From Streptomyces sp. CB01635 (lineage in GTDB: Bacteria; Actinomycetota; Actinomycetes; Streptomycetales; Streptomycetaceae): DNA of 64,000 nucleotides. Position numbers and translations under genes: made by a program. The notes under the pieces were generated by a model. It saw only the letters and a program-made list of their open reading frames with translations. It did not search any database and was not told where the DNA came from. Within the stretch, counting starts at the first letter, position 1, and every line of letters starts with the position of its first letter. Below are positions 15,263-23,892 of this stretch, one piece after another. The stretch is taken from contig NZ_NNBL01000001.1 in NCBI RefSeq assembly GCF_002803065.1, forward strand, positions 776,724 to 840,723, given 5' to 3'.

Positions 15263-18118
15263 CTAGGCCATCTGACGCCGCACCAGCTCGTGCAGCCGTC
15301 CGTTCGTGTCCGCGAGCAGCTGGGCCGGCGGTCCCTGCTGGACGACCCGGCCGTCCGCCATGACGATCACCCGGTCCGCGTCCATCACCGTGGACAGGCG
15401 GTGCGCGATGACGACACGCGTGGCCTTCAGGGCGCGGGTGCTGTCGATGACCGTGCGCTGGGTCTCGTTGTCCAGCGCGCTCGTGGCCTCGTCGAAGAAC
15501 AGGATGCGCGGCCGGCGGATCAGCGCCTGCGCGATCATCAGGCGCTGGCGCTGGCCGCCGGAGATCGCGCCGCCGCCGGCGATCATCGTGTGCAGGCCCA
15601 TCGGCATCCGCTTGATGTCCTCGGCGAGCCCCGCCATCGCCGCCGCCTCCCACGCCTCCTCCTGCGTGAACACCTCGGCACCGCAGATGCAGTCCAGGAT
15701 CGACCCGGTCAGCGGCTGCGCGTTCTGCAGGACGACGCCGCACTGCCGGCGCACGGCGGCCTGGTCGAGCGCGCCGAGGTCCTGGCCGTCGTACAGGACA
15801 CCGCCCGAGACCGGCTTGTCGAAGCCGATGAGGAGGCGCAGGAGCGTGGACTTGCCGCAGCCGCTCGGACCGACGACCGCGACGAACTCGCCCGGCCTGA
15901 TGGACAGGTTCACGTCGTCGAGGACGAGCGGCCCGTCGTCCGTGTAGCGGAAGGACACGCCACGCGCCTCGATCTCGCCCGTCAGCTCGCCCGGCTGGGT
16001 GCTGGCGGCCCGCACCTCGGGTGCCTCGTCGAGGACGGGCTTGATCTGCTCGAACATCGGCAGGACGGCCGCCGCCGAGATCAGGGCGCCCGTGAGCTGT
16101 GTGACCGAAGACAGCAGCATCGTCACCGCGGTGCTGAACGTGAGGAAGTCGCCCGCGGAGAGGGTGCCCCGCGCGGGGCCCGCGAGCAGCATGAACATCA
16201 CGAGCGAACACAGGGGCAGATAGACCGCGTTGAGGACCGTCGTGAGGTTCTTGATGCGGCCCGCGCGCCGCTGTAGCTCGCGGCTGCGCGCGAACTCCCC
16301 GGCCCACGAGGCGTACGCGAAGCTCTCCGCGCCCGCGACCCGCAGCTTGGGAAGGCCCCGCAGCGTCTGGAACGCCTGGTTGTTGAGCTTGTTTCCGAGC
16401 ACGACGAGGCGGCGCTGCCAGCGCAGTTCCCACAGCCCGAGGGTGAGGAACACGCCCGCGATCACCGCGAGCATGGCGAGCGCGGTCAGCGCCAGGGGGA
16501 CGCTGTAGAGGAGGAGCAGGACGAGGTTCATCGCGCCGACCGTGCCGGACTGCACCACCACCGGGCCCACGCCGGACATGAGGCGGCGGATCGAGCTGAT
16601 GCCCATGGCGGCGCTCGCCAGCTCACCCGTGGACCGCGACGCGAAGAACCGCGTCGGGAGCCTCAACAGGCGGTCCCACACGGCGGGTTGGAGCGCGCTC
16701 TCGATCCGGCCCTCCATGCGCAGGATCGTCAGATTCTGCAGCAGCATGAACGCGGCCGACACGATGCTCGTCACCATGACCGCGAGGGAGACCTGCACGA
16801 TGAGGTCCGTCTCGGCGTTCGGCACGTACACGCCGAGCACCCGCCCGGTGGCGACCGGCACCAGGGCCCCGATCGCGACCGTCACGAGCCCGGCGAGCAG
16901 CAGGTTGCGCACGTCGGCCCGCGTGCCGCGCGCGCTGAACCGGAGCAGCCGCAGCGGGCTCAGCGCCCGGTCGGGCAGCGGCCGGTACAGCATGACCGCC
17001 CGCTGCTCGAACTCCTCCGCGTTGTCCTCGTCGATCCGGGTCCGCCGCCCGCTCGACGGATGCACGGCCTCGTACCCGCCGCGGCGCCACAGCAGCGCGA
17101 CCGGGGTGCCGGACGTCCGGTGCCCCACCAGGGGGCCCGCGTTCTCGCGCCACCAGCGCCCGTCGAGGCGGACCGCGCGGGTGCGGATCCGTGAGGCGAC
17201 GGCGACCTGCTCGACCGGGTCGACGCGGTCGCTGACGGCGCCGCTGCGCTCGGGCGCCGCGAGCGTGATCCCCGCCGCGCCCGCGACCAGCTTGCACGCC
17301 GCGTACGTCGCGTCGTCGCTGTTCCCGGAGGAGGAGCCGCGACGTGAACTGCCCTTGCCCTGGCGGCCGATGGACGCGAGGAGCGTCCGGTCGGCCTCCT
17401 CGCGGACGGTCTCGCCCGCCTTGATGCCCGCCGCCGTGCGGGTCTCGTGCGCGTTCTCCAGGCGTTCGATCCACCGGTCGAGCGCAGACAGGAGCCGGAA
17501 CTGCTGGTTGACCATGCGCTGCCACATCGAGCCGTCGACGAGCAGCTCGCCCACGGTGTCCGCGCTGTACGACGCGCCGTACTGCACGCTGCCCGGCAGG
17601 ATCGGCAGCCACAGGATGTCGTCGTCGCCCACGGAGTCGTCGCCGACCGTCCGGCCGTCGAGGGGTGCCTCGAACAGGACGCGCTGGCTGCGGCCCACAC
17701 CCAGGGCGAAGGCGTGCTCGAGGAGGCTGAGGGCGGCGTCCTGGGTGTCGTACTGGCTGAGGTACTGCTGGTCGTACGACCACGAGGCGTCGCCGTAGTC
17801 GGGGCGCTGCAGTTCGCGCAGGCCGATGCGGCGCAGCAGGCAGCCCTGCAACGGGCGCCCCACCAACGTGTGCTGGGGTCCCTCGACCGGGCCGAGCAGC
17901 AGAGTGCCCGCCTCCAGGCGTCCCAGGAAGTGCCAGTGGCCCTGGGCGGCCGCGTCGACCGCGAACAGGTCGAGCGCGCCCTGGACGACCAGCCACAGGA
18001 CCTGCGGTCCTTCGAGGTTCAGGCTGCGCATGCCGGCGCAGTCCACCGGCATGCCCAGGGAGCCGAACGAGGCGGTCACCTGGTCGCCGGCCGCGTACTC
18101 CTGATCTGCGTACGTCAC
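15263..18118 (-). CDS. NHLM bacteriocin-system ABC transporter permease/ATPase (no peptidase domain)
   Basis: This 951-aa half-transporter has a roughly 380-residue N-terminal extension unlike classical exporters, including a cupin/cyclic-nucleotide-binding-like start (residues about 20-110). Six membrane spans follow at about 410-690. A nucleotide-binding domain comes last, with Walker A GPSGCGKST, signature ISGGQRQR and Walker B ILFFDEATSALD. This layout defines the second ABC component of NHLM-type peptide-export systems, expected to pair with the C39-type transporter encoded just upstream. GTG 18118 begins one base after that gene's stop (TGA-C-GTG), so the two should be co-translated. 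The export role is inferred from family and context; the extension's function is unknown. Confidence 0.88.
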   Translation of the reverse strand: MTYADQEYAAGDQVTASFGSLGMPVDCAGMRSLNLEGPQVLWLVVQGALDLFAVDAAAQGHWHFLGRLEAGTLLLGPVEGPQHTLVGRPLQGCLLRRIGLRELQRPDYGDASWSYDQQYLSQYDTQDAALSLLEHAFALGVGRSQRVLFEAPLDGRTVGDDSVGDDDILWLPILPGSVQYGASYSADTVGELLVDGSMWQRMVNQQFRLLSALDRWIERLENAHETRTAAGIKAGETVREEADRTLLASIGRQGKGSSRRGSSSGNSDDATYAACKLVAGAAGITLAAPERSGAVSDRVDPVEQVAVASRIRTRAVRLDGRWWRENAGPLVGHRTSGTPVALLWRRGGYEAVHPSSGRRTRIDEDNAEEFEQRAVMLYRPLPDRALSPLRLLRFSARGTRADVRNLLLAGLVTVAIGALVPVATGRVLGVYVPNAETDLIVQVSLAVMVTSIVSAAFMLLQNLTILRMEGRIESALQPAVWDRLLRLPTRFFASRSTGELASAAMGISSIRRLMSGVGPVVVQSGTVGAMNLVLLLLYSVPLALTALAMLAVIAGVFLTLGLWELRWQRRLVVLGNKLNNQAFQTLRGLPKLRVAGAESFAYASWAGEFARSRELQRRAGRIKNLTTVLNAVYLPLCSLVMFMLLAGPARGTLSAGDFLTFSTAVTMLLSSVTQLTGALISAAAVLPMFEQIKPVLDEAPEVRAASTQPGELTGEIEARGVSFRYTDDGPLVLDDVNLSIRPGEFVAVVGPSGCGKSTLLRLLIGFDKPVSGGVLYDGQDLGALDQAAVRRQCGVVLQNAQPLTGSILDCICGAEVFTQEEAWEAAAMAGLAEDIKRMPMGLHTMIAGGGAISGGQRQRLMIAQALIRRPRILFFDEATSALDNETQRTVIDSTRALKATRVVIAHRLSTVMDADRVIVMADGRVVQQGPPAQLLADTNGRLHELVRRQMA

Positions 18119-18119
18119 G

Positions 18120-20363
18120 TCAGTGCTCCTTGACCAGCTCGGCGTACGGCCCGCCGGCGGCGACGAGCGCCTCGTGCCGGCCCCGCTCGACGATCTGGCC
18201 GTGGTCGAGGACGACGATCTCGTCGCTGTCGCGCACCGTGCTGAGGCGGTGCGCGATCACGACGCAGGCGCAGCCGCGGCGCCGCAGATTGTCGATGATG
18301 AGCTGCTCCGTCTCGGCGTCGAGCGCACTGGTCACCTCGTCGAGCACGAGGATGCTCGGCCGGCGCACCAGGGCCCGCGCGATCTCCAGGCGCTGGCGCT
18401 GACCGCCGGAGAAGTTCCGCCCGTCCTGCTCGACCCGGCCCTGGATCCCGCCGGGCCTGCGCGCGACGACGTCGTAGAGCGCCGCGTCCTTGAGAGCGTC
18501 GACGACGGCCTCGTCGGGGATCGACGGGTCCCACAGCGCGACGTTGTCACGGACCGTGCCCTCGAAGAGGAACACGTCCTGGTCGACGAACGACACCGAC
18601 GCCGACAGGGCGCCCCGCGGAATGTCCTCCAGACGCTGTCCGTCGATGCGGATCGTGCCCTCCCACGGGCTGTAGAGCCCGGAGATCAGCCGCGACACCG
18701 TCGACTTGCCGCTGCCCGAGCCGCCGACGAGCGCCACCTGCTGACCGGGTCCGACCGCCAGTGAGAAGCCCGTGAGGAGCGGCTTGTCCAGCGGGCTGTA
18801 CCCGAAGGTGATGTCGTCGAGCGTGACGTGTCCCTTGAGGCGGCGCGTGCTCGCCGCCGCGTCGGGCCGCGTGTACAGGGCGTCCGCCGGGAAGCTCTCC
18901 ACGTCCTTGAGGCGCGCCACGTCGGCGGCGAAGTCCTGGATGCGTCCCGCGACACCGTTGAGGCGCGTGATCGGCGCGGTGAAACGCGTGACGAGCGCCT
19001 GGAACGCCACGAGCAGGCCCACCGACAGATGACCCTCGACCGCGCGCAGGCCGCCGATCCACAGGATCAGGGCGCTGTTGAGCGTCGCCAGGGTCGGTGC
19101 CACGATGCCGAGCCACGCGCTCGGCACCCCGAGCCGCTGCTGCTCCTCCAGCGTGGTCGCGTGCTGCCCCGCCCAGCGCCGGAAGTACCCGTTCTCGCCG
19201 CCCGTCGCCTTCATCGTCTCGATGAGCTGAAGGCCGGTGTACGAGGTGTTGGTGAGCCGCGCCGTGTCCGCGCGCAGTTTCTGCGTACGGGTCGCCCGCA
19301 GCCGGATCACGATCCGCATCGCCACGACGTTCCCGAGCGCGATGCCCACACCCACCAGCGTGAGCTGCGGGTCGTACGTCCACAGCAGCGCCGCGTACAG
19401 GAGGACCACGACGCCGTCGACGCCCGCCGCGGTCAGGTCACGCGCGAGCGTCTCGGAGACCGCGTCGTTCGACTGCAGGCGCTGCACCAGATCGGCCGGA
19501 CTGCGCTGCGCGAAGAACGTCACCGGCAGCCGCAGCAGATGGCCGAAGAACCGGGCGCTGCTCAGCGTCGACGCGATCACGCGCCCGCGCAGCAGATTGG
19601 CCTGCTGGAGCCAGGTGAGCACGGCCGTGAGCGCCACCATCGCGCCCATCGAGGCGAACAGCGCGCCGAGCAGCGAGGTCTGGTCACCGATCAGGAACAT
19701 GTCGATGTACGTGCGGCTGAGCGCGGGCAGCGCCGCGCCGACCGCGACGAGCAGGAGGCTGGCGAGCAGCGCCGCGAACATCGTGCCCGTCGTGCCGCGA
19801 AGGCGCGCGGGCAGCGCCCGCAGGACGCCGGGCCTGCGTCCGCCCGTGCGGAAGTCGTCGCCGGGTTCGAGGACCAGGACGACGCCCGTGAAACTGGTGT
19901 CGAAGTCCTCGGAGGGCACGAACCTGCGGCCCTTGTCCGGGTCGTTGATGTGCACGCCGCGCCGCCCGAAGCGCCGGCCCATGCCGTCGTAGACGACGTA
20001 GTGGTTGAACTCCCAGAAGAGGATCGCGGGCGCCTCGACCTCCGCGAGCGCGGCCGGCTCCATCTGCATGCCGCGCGCGGTCATCCCGTAACTGCGGGCC
20101 GCCTTCAGGAGGTTGCTGGCCCGCGAGCCGTCGCGCGAGACGCCGCACGCGATGCGCAGCTCCTCCAGAGGGACGTGCCGGCCGTGGTGCGCCAGGACCA
20201 TCGCGAGGGACGCGGCGCCGCACTCGACGGCCTCCATCTGGAGGACGGTGGGCGTGCGGACGGTGCGGTGGCGGCGGCGCGGCGGCTTCGGCGCGGGGCG
20301 CGCGCGGCGGCGGCCGTGTCCGGCCGGGGGCAGCTGCTGCTGGACTGCGGGGGAGGGGCTCAC
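18120..20363 (-). CDS. C39-peptidase ABC transporter (NHLM family) for double-glycine peptides
   Basis: This 747-aa transporter cleaves the leader of a double-glycine precursor while exporting it. The N-terminal C39 protease shows Cys48 in ECGAAS, His121 in FNHYVVYDG and Asp141 in INDPDKG. Six membrane helices follow at about 190-450, then a nucleotide-binding domain with GGSGSGKST, FSGGQRQR and ILVLDEVTSALD. The GTG start at 20363 overlaps the HlyD stop (GTGA). The frame continues upstream without a stop, but that part is only the shadow of the HlyD gene. Together with the precursor at 21265-21492 it forms an obvious processing/export pair. Confidence 0.93.
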   Translation of the reverse strand: MSPSPAVQQQLPPAGHGRRRARPAPKPPRRRHRTVRTPTVLQMEAVECGAASLAMVLAHHGRHVPLEELRIACGVSRDGSRASNLLKAARSYGMTARGMQMEPAALAEVEAPAILFWEFNHYVVYDGMGRRFGRRGVHINDPDKGRRFVPSEDFDTSFTGVVLVLEPGDDFRTGGRRPGVLRALPARLRGTTGTMFAALLASLLLVAVGAALPALSRTYIDMFLIGDQTSLLGALFASMGAMVALTAVLTWLQQANLLRGRVIASTLSSARFFGHLLRLPVTFFAQRSPADLVQRLQSNDAVSETLARDLTAAGVDGVVVLLYAALLWTYDPQLTLVGVGIALGNVVAMRIVIRLRATRTQKLRADTARLTNTSYTGLQLIETMKATGGENGYFRRWAGQHATTLEEQQRLGVPSAWLGIVAPTLATLNSALILWIGGLRAVEGHLSVGLLVAFQALVTRFTAPITRLNGVAGRIQDFAADVARLKDVESFPADALYTRPDAAASTRRLKGHVTLDDITFGYSPLDKPLLTGFSLAVGPGQQVALVGGSGSGKSTVSRLISGLYSPWEGTIRIDGQRLEDIPRGALSASVSFVDQDVFLFEGTVRDNVALWDPSIPDEAVVDALKDAALYDVVARRPGGIQGRVEQDGRNFSGGQRQRLEIARALVRRPSILVLDEVTSALDAETEQLIIDNLRRRGCACVVIAHRLSTVRDSDEIVVLDHGQIVERGRHEALVAAGGPYAELVKEH

Positions 20364-21163
20364 GGGAGCAGCCAATCGATCGGGCGCTGCTCGGCGAGGT
20401 GCACGGCGCCGGAGGCGGGGGTCATCGAGTCGAGCGCGTACGGCGGTCCGCCCTTGGAGGACCAGGCGTAACCCGACTTGGTGGAGGACGACGCGACGAG
20501 CTTCACGAGGACCGCGACCGCCGGGCCGCCCTTCGTGAACTGCGTGGCCAGTTCCTTGTCGCCGAGGAACGCCTCGACCCGCTGACTGCTCTGCGCGCCG
20601 CGCCCGACCGCCTGCACGCGGCCGCGCAGCATGCCGTACTGCTGGGACGGCGCAGACTGGACGGTGAGGTCGACGTCCGCTCCGACGGGCACGGTGCCCG
20701 CGCGGTCCGCGGGGACGTACAGCACCGCGAGGAGGGGGTCCTTGGCGCCGGTCTTCTCGACGGTCGCCACGTCGGAACCGGTGGTGACCACCGCGCCGAT
20801 CCGGGCGACGAGCGTGGTGACGCGGCCCGCGTCGACGGTCCGCACATAGCGGTCGCCCTGCGGTGTACTGACCTTGAGGAGCGGGGAGTTCGCGGCGAGG
20901 CGCTGCCCCTCCTTGGCGAGCACGCCCGTGACCTGACCGGTGACGGGGCTCTGGAGGACGTAACTGCCCTGCGCGTGGGTGAGGACGCCGGGGACCCGCA
21001 GCGTCGAGGAGAGGGACCCGGTCACCGCCCACACGGACGCGGCCGCCATCACGACGAGGGTCACGGCCAGCGCGAGTACGCCCTGGGGCCTGGCGAGCCG
21101 CACGGGAAGGTCGAGTTCCTCGGGCGACTGCAGTTTGGACAGGGCCTGTTGGCGGAACTGCAC
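20360..21163 (-). CDS. HlyD-family adaptor of the NHLM peptide-export system
   Basis: This 267-aa membrane-fusion-type protein has one N-terminal transmembrane helix (residues about 29-50, LALAVTLVVMAAASVWAV) and a biotinyl-lipoyl-like hairpin domain (GQVTGVLAKEGQRL, residues about 75-90). A beta-barrel region carries VPADRAGTVPVGADV. In Gram-positive bacteria such adaptors work with C39 ABC transporters to release peptides outside the membrane. It starts at GTG 21163 and ends in a GTGA overlap with the transporter gene. It is separated from the precursor gene by a strong hairpin (21216-21250), so it is probably made in smaller amounts than the peptide. Confidence 0.88.
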   Translation of the reverse strand: MQFRQQALSKLQSPEELDLPVRLARPQGVLALAVTLVVMAAASVWAVTGSLSSTLRVPGVLTHAQGSYVLQSPVTGQVTGVLAKEGQRLAANSPLLKVSTPQGDRYVRTVDAGRVTTLVARIGAVVTTGSDVATVEKTGAKDPLLAVLYVPADRAGTVPVGADVDLTVQSAPSQQYGMLRGRVQAVGRGAQSSQRVEAFLGDKELATQFTKGGPAVAVLVKLVASSSTKSGYAWSSKGGPPYALDSMTPASGAVHLAEQRPIDWLLP

Positions 21164-21215
21164 GACGTACTTCCCTTACGTGTCTTCCGGTCCGGCGAGG
21201 TGCCGGGAGTGCCCA

Positions 21216-21250
21216 AGGGCCCCGGAACCGGGGGGAGGTTCCGGGGCCCT
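21216..21250 (-). terminator. Attenuator-type hairpin between precursor and transport genes
   Basis: A 14-bp perfect stem (AGGGCCCCGGAACC and its complement) with a 7-nt loop lies 15 bp after the precursor stop and 53 bp before the HlyD start. Placed inside an apparent operon, it would end most transcripts after the peptide gene and let some read through, giving an excess of precursor over exporter. Confidence 0.7.
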
Positions 21251-21264
21251 GGCAGAGCCGTGGC

Positions 21265-21492
21265 TCAGAGACCAGCGGTCAGGCCGGTGGCCAGGCCGGT
21301 GACGGCGGCGGTGTTGACGCCGGTCAGGCCCTCGACGGTGCCGGTCAGGCCACCGACGACGCCGGAGACGGGGGCGATCGAGTCAGCCGTGCCGGTCAGG
21401 TTGGCGGCGAGGCCGCCCACGAGGCCGCCCGAGACGTTGTCGAGGTCGGCGTCGGAGATCTCGAGGGTCTGAACCTGGGGGGTGGAGTTCAT
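21265..21492 (-). CDS. Double-glycine leader peptide precursor without cysteine (bacteriocin-like)
   Basis: This 75-aa precursor has a leader of 23 residues ending EISDADLDNVSGG, a textbook double-glycine site for C39 peptidases. The predicted 52-residue product, from Leu24, is made almost only of Gly, Leu, Thr, Val and Ala, with several GxxxG-like spacings (LVGGLAANLTG, VVGGLTG). It contains no Cys, so lanthionine or disulfide formation is impossible, although related streptomycete peptides are often labelled type A2 lantipeptides. No LanM, radical SAM or YcaO gene is in the window. It is likely exported unmodified by the downstream cassette as a membrane-active or signalling peptide. The ATG at 21492 follows AGAAGGG. 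Confidence 0.85.
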   Translation of the reverse strand: MNSTPQVQTLEISDADLDNVSGGLVGGLAANLTGTADSIAPVSGVVGGLTGTVEGLTGVNTAAVTGLATGLTAGL

Positions 21493-21511
21493 GATGAGCT
21501 GCCCTTCTCAT

Positions 21512-21523
21512 TGGTAATTACCA
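21512..21523. promoter_or_regulatory. Perfect 12-bp palindrome TGGTAATTACCA before the peptide precursor gene
   Basis: The palindrome lies 19 bp before the precursor ATG, just upstream of its ribosome-binding site. A related core GTAATTACC recurs at 21629-21637. An AT-rich perfect palindrome is very unlikely by chance in this genome and is a strong operator candidate for the peptide cassette. Confidence 0.6.
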
Positions 21524-21539
21524 GAATGCGTGAATCACT

Positions 21540-21568
21540 TGCGTAACTCCCGCAGTGCGGAGGATCAA
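21540..21568 (-). promoter_or_regulatory. Candidate promoter of the peptide cassette
   Basis: On the minus strand TTGATC (21563-21568) and TACGCA (21540-21545) are separated by 17 bp, a spacing typical of the principal sigma factor. The -10 match is only fair. The transcript would include the TGGTAATTACCA palindrome, so a bound repressor would block elongation or initiation. Confidence 0.35.
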
Positions 21569-21854
21569 AGCACGCGGACGCCTCGCACATCCAATCGGAA
21601 GGTCCCCGGTCAGAGGCTGTGCGGGCACGTAATTACCGCCGCGTGCAGGAGTGTTCACCGGGTGTGGGCAGACCCTTCACAGGATCCACAGGTCAGAATT
21701 CCCGAGCGGGCTCCATGAATTTCTGCAAAATGGACACTCCCGCATTTATGGCCGGGGCGGCATTTGAGGGTTGTGCACATTCACAGCACACCGTGACCGG
21801 ACTGCGCATTCGGTGTGCAGGTTTGCTGGAGGGGTGCGCGGGACCGCAGGGGGG

Positions 21855-21882
21855 TTGTCTCCCGGGCCCCGCCGTGAACAAT
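21855..21882 (+). promoter_or_regulatory. Candidate leaderless promoter of the 21889 gene
   Basis: TTGTCT and AACAAT are spaced by 16 bp, and AACAAT ends 6 nt before the ATG. The start codon would therefore be at or next to the transcript 5' end. Confidence 0.45.
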
Positions 21883-21888
21883 GGGGCG

Positions 21889-22503
21889 ATGCTGGAGTTG
21901 TCGCAGGACACAGGCGTGACGCTGCCCGACGGTGCGGGCGCGGTGCGGTTCGGGATGACGCCCGACGAGGTGCTCTCCCAACTCACCGAGGGCGCGATCA
22001 CGCGTAGGCGGCAGTGCATGACACTGACGCGCGAGCAGTACCCGGAGCTGCGGCATGCGCACGACGCGTGGCTCAACAACCTTCTCCACGAACCGGACTG
22101 GGCCTTCGAGGCGGAGTTCGACGGCGTCACACTCGGCTTCAGCGGCGGCGGCCCGGGCGCGGCGGACCGGCTGTCCCGGCTCGACGTCACCACCACGGTT
22201 CCCGCCCCCGCGACACCGGTCGCCTGGGACGACATAGACCTCTTCGGCTACCCGGCGGGCGAGGTCGCCGAGGCACTGCCCGAGGCCACGCGGCTGTCGG
22301 ACGGCCCGGCGGCGGGAGCGGGCCGGACCGCCTCCGGCCTGGTCGTCGAGACCGCGGGACTGCGCCTGTCCCTGCTGACGCCCGCGGCCGTCGGCCAGCG
22401 CGTCGTGCTCCTCGGACCCGACGCCCGGTCCTGGCAGGCGTGTTGCGACGGCGCGTGGGAGTGCGCGAAGGAAGGGGACGCGCTCACCGGGATCATGCGG
22501 TGA
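21889..22503 (+). CDS. Hypothetical protein
   Basis: This 204-aa soluble protein has no recognised domain, signal peptide or membrane segment. It starts MLELSQDTGVTLPDGAGAVRFGMTPDEV, a pattern seen in small uncharacterised actinomycete proteins where RFGMTP introduces a compact alpha/beta unit. It contains a QACCDGAWEC segment near the end with three cysteines. The ATG at 21889 was chosen over an in-frame GTG at 21874 because of the leaderless promoter and because upstream codons lose the G+C-rich third positions. It is divergent from the peptide cassette and is followed by a very strong terminator. Whether it has anything to do with the peptide system (for example immunity) cannot be told. 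Confidence 0.7.
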   Translation: MLELSQDTGVTLPDGAGAVRFGMTPDEVLSQLTEGAITRRRQCMTLTREQYPELRHAHDAWLNNLLHEPDWAFEAEFDGVTLGFSGGGPGAADRLSRLDVTTTVPAPATPVAWDDIDLFGYPAGEVAEALPEATRLSDGPAAGAGRTASGLVVETAGLRLSLLTPAAVGQRVVLLGPDARSWQACCDGAWECAKEGDALTGIMR

Positions 22504-22509
22504 CCTGAC

Positions 22510-22563
22510 GGCGGGCACGAAGACGGCCGGCCCCACGCGGGGCCGGCCGTCTTCGTGCCCGCC
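22510..22563. terminator. Bidirectional terminator, 25-bp perfect stem
   Basis: Two 25-nt arms (beginning GGCGGGCACGAAG) are exactly complementary around a 4-nt ACGC loop. The hairpin lies between the convergent hypothetical gene and the lactonase-type gene. Confidence 0.85.
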
Positions 22564-22651
22564 GTCCTCGTCACGGGAGCCGCCGTCGCCGGCCTCCTGC
22601 CGGCGCTGGTCGGCCTCGTCGGCCGGCCCCGCGGCTTCCGGACCCCGCGCG

Positions 22652-23791
22652 CTACAGCGGCAGCGCGCAGACGGCGATCGGTGCGGCGAACGCGGGGCCC
22701 TCCGCCGGGGTGAGCCCGCCGCCGCAGTGGTCGACGTGGAAGACGGTCACGGACCCCGACTTCTGGTTCGCGGCGAACAGGAGTTGCCCGTCCGGCGAGA
22801 AGGCGATCTGGCGCGGGAAGTCGCCGCCGACGGGCACCGTGTCGAGCAGGCGCAGCCGCGCGCCGTCCGCCTCGATCGCGTACCGGGTCAGGCTGTTGTG
22901 CCCGCGGTTGGCGAGGTAGGCGAAGCCGCCCTCGGCCGTGACCAGGATCTGCGCCGGGTAGCTGGAGCCCGGACCGGTGCCGGTGGACTGGGGTTCGCCG
23001 GGCGTGAGGCGTCCCGTCCCCGGGTCGTAAGCGCAGACGACCACTGTGTTGTCCACCTCGTTGGCGAGGTACGCGAAGCGGCCACCCGGGTGGAACGTGA
23101 GGTGACGGGGGCCCGCGCCCGGGCGCAGGGACGCGTACGACACCTGCGTGAGCGTCCCGGCCGTCGTGTCGAGGCGGTACGTGTAGACGGTGTCGTTGCC
23201 CAGGTCGACGGCGAGCACGTGCCGCCCGTCCGGGGACGTGACGATCTGGTGCGCGTGCGGGCCCTCCTGGCCGGGGCCGGGCGCGGGCTTCGAGTGGGTG
23301 ACGAGAGCGGTGCGTTCACCGAGTGCGCCGGAGTCGGCGATGGGGTGCACGGCGACGCTCCCCGAAAGGTAGTTGGCGCTCAGCAGCCACCCGCCGCTCG
23401 GGTGCACCGACAGATGGCAGGGGCCCGCGCCGCCCGTGCTCTGCCGGCCGAGCGCGCGCCGGTCCGCGAGCCGGACCGCCGTCACGCCGCCGTCCTGCCC
23501 CTCGTCGACCGCGTACAGAGTGTGGCCGCGCGGATGCACCGCCAGATACGAGGGGTCGGCCACCCCGTCGATCGTGCCGGTCCCGGTGATACGGCCCGTG
23601 CTCGCGTCGTACGTGGCGAGACCGATGCCGCTGCCACCGCCGTCCTGGGATGTGTACGTGCCGAGGTACAGGGGCCGTCCCGCGCGTGGCGGGCGCGCCT
23701 GCGCGGGACCCGCCGCCGCCGTGACGGCACCGCCGGCCGCGACGGCCGCGATCCCGCCGAGGAAGCGGCGGCGGCTGGTGCTGCTGCTCAT
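22652..23791 (-). CDS. Lactonase-family seven-bladed beta-propeller protein, Tat-exported
   Basis: This 379-aa protein has a twin-arginine signal (SSTSRRRFLGG, then AAVAAGGAVTAAAGPAQA) and a beta-propeller. The repeated blades carry DPSYLAVHP, GPCHLSVHPSGGWL, GPHAHQIVTSPDGRHVL and GPRHLTFHPGGRFAYLANE. That repeat pattern is typical of the 6-phosphogluconolactonase (Pgl/YbhE) and muconate-lactonizing-like family. Because it is exported it is unlikely to act in the pentose phosphate pathway; extracellular lactone or sugar-acid hydrolysis is more plausible. The ATG at 23791 sits inside a longer open frame to 25270, which is only the MFS gene's shadow. It lies 101 bp downstream of an MFS symporter on the same strand, so the two may be linked. 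Confidence 0.85.
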   Translation of the reverse strand: MSSSTSRRRFLGGIAAVAAGGAVTAAAGPAQARPPRAGRPLYLGTYTSQDGGGSGIGLATYDASTGRITGTGTIDGVADPSYLAVHPRGHTLYAVDEGQDGGVTAVRLADRRALGRQSTGGAGPCHLSVHPSGGWLLSANYLSGSVAVHPIADSGALGERTALVTHSKPAPGPGQEGPHAHQIVTSPDGRHVLAVDLGNDTVYTYRLDTTAGTLTQVSYASLRPGAGPRHLTFHPGGRFAYLANEVDNTVVVCAYDPGTGRLTPGEPQSTGTGPGSSYPAQILVTAEGGFAYLANRGHNSLTRYAIEADGARLRLLDTVPVGGDFPRQIAFSPDGQLLFAANQKSGSVTVFHVDHCGGGLTPAEGPAFAAPIAVCALPL

Positions 23792-23892
23792 TCCTGGTAC
23801 CTCCGGGGTCAGAGTGACGTGGCTCCTACCCTGGCGCGTGCCCATTCGACTGGCAAGAGGCGCAACCGCGGTTGCACTCTGTGCAACGCTCC

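Larger units (their letters stand above)
21493..21888. other. Divergent regulatory region between the peptide gene and a hypothetical gene
   Basis: About 395 bases with visibly lower G+C than the surroundings and no coding bias. It holds the promoter and palindrome of the peptide cassette (21512-21568), a second GTAATTACC element at 21629-21637, and a leaderless promoter for the rightward gene (21855-21882). An open frame from 21715 is Cys-rich but has poor third-position G+C and is judged non-coding. Confidence 0.6.

Noticed and set aside
21265..21492. Lanthipeptide precursor
   Set aside because: The peptide has no cysteine, so lanthionine rings cannot form, and no LanM-type enzyme is in the window.
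21715..21888. Cys-rich upstream extension of the hypothetical gene, possibly a peptide
   Set aside because: Third codon positions are AT-rich and a leaderless promoter lies inside it, so it is treated as non-coding regulatory DNA.
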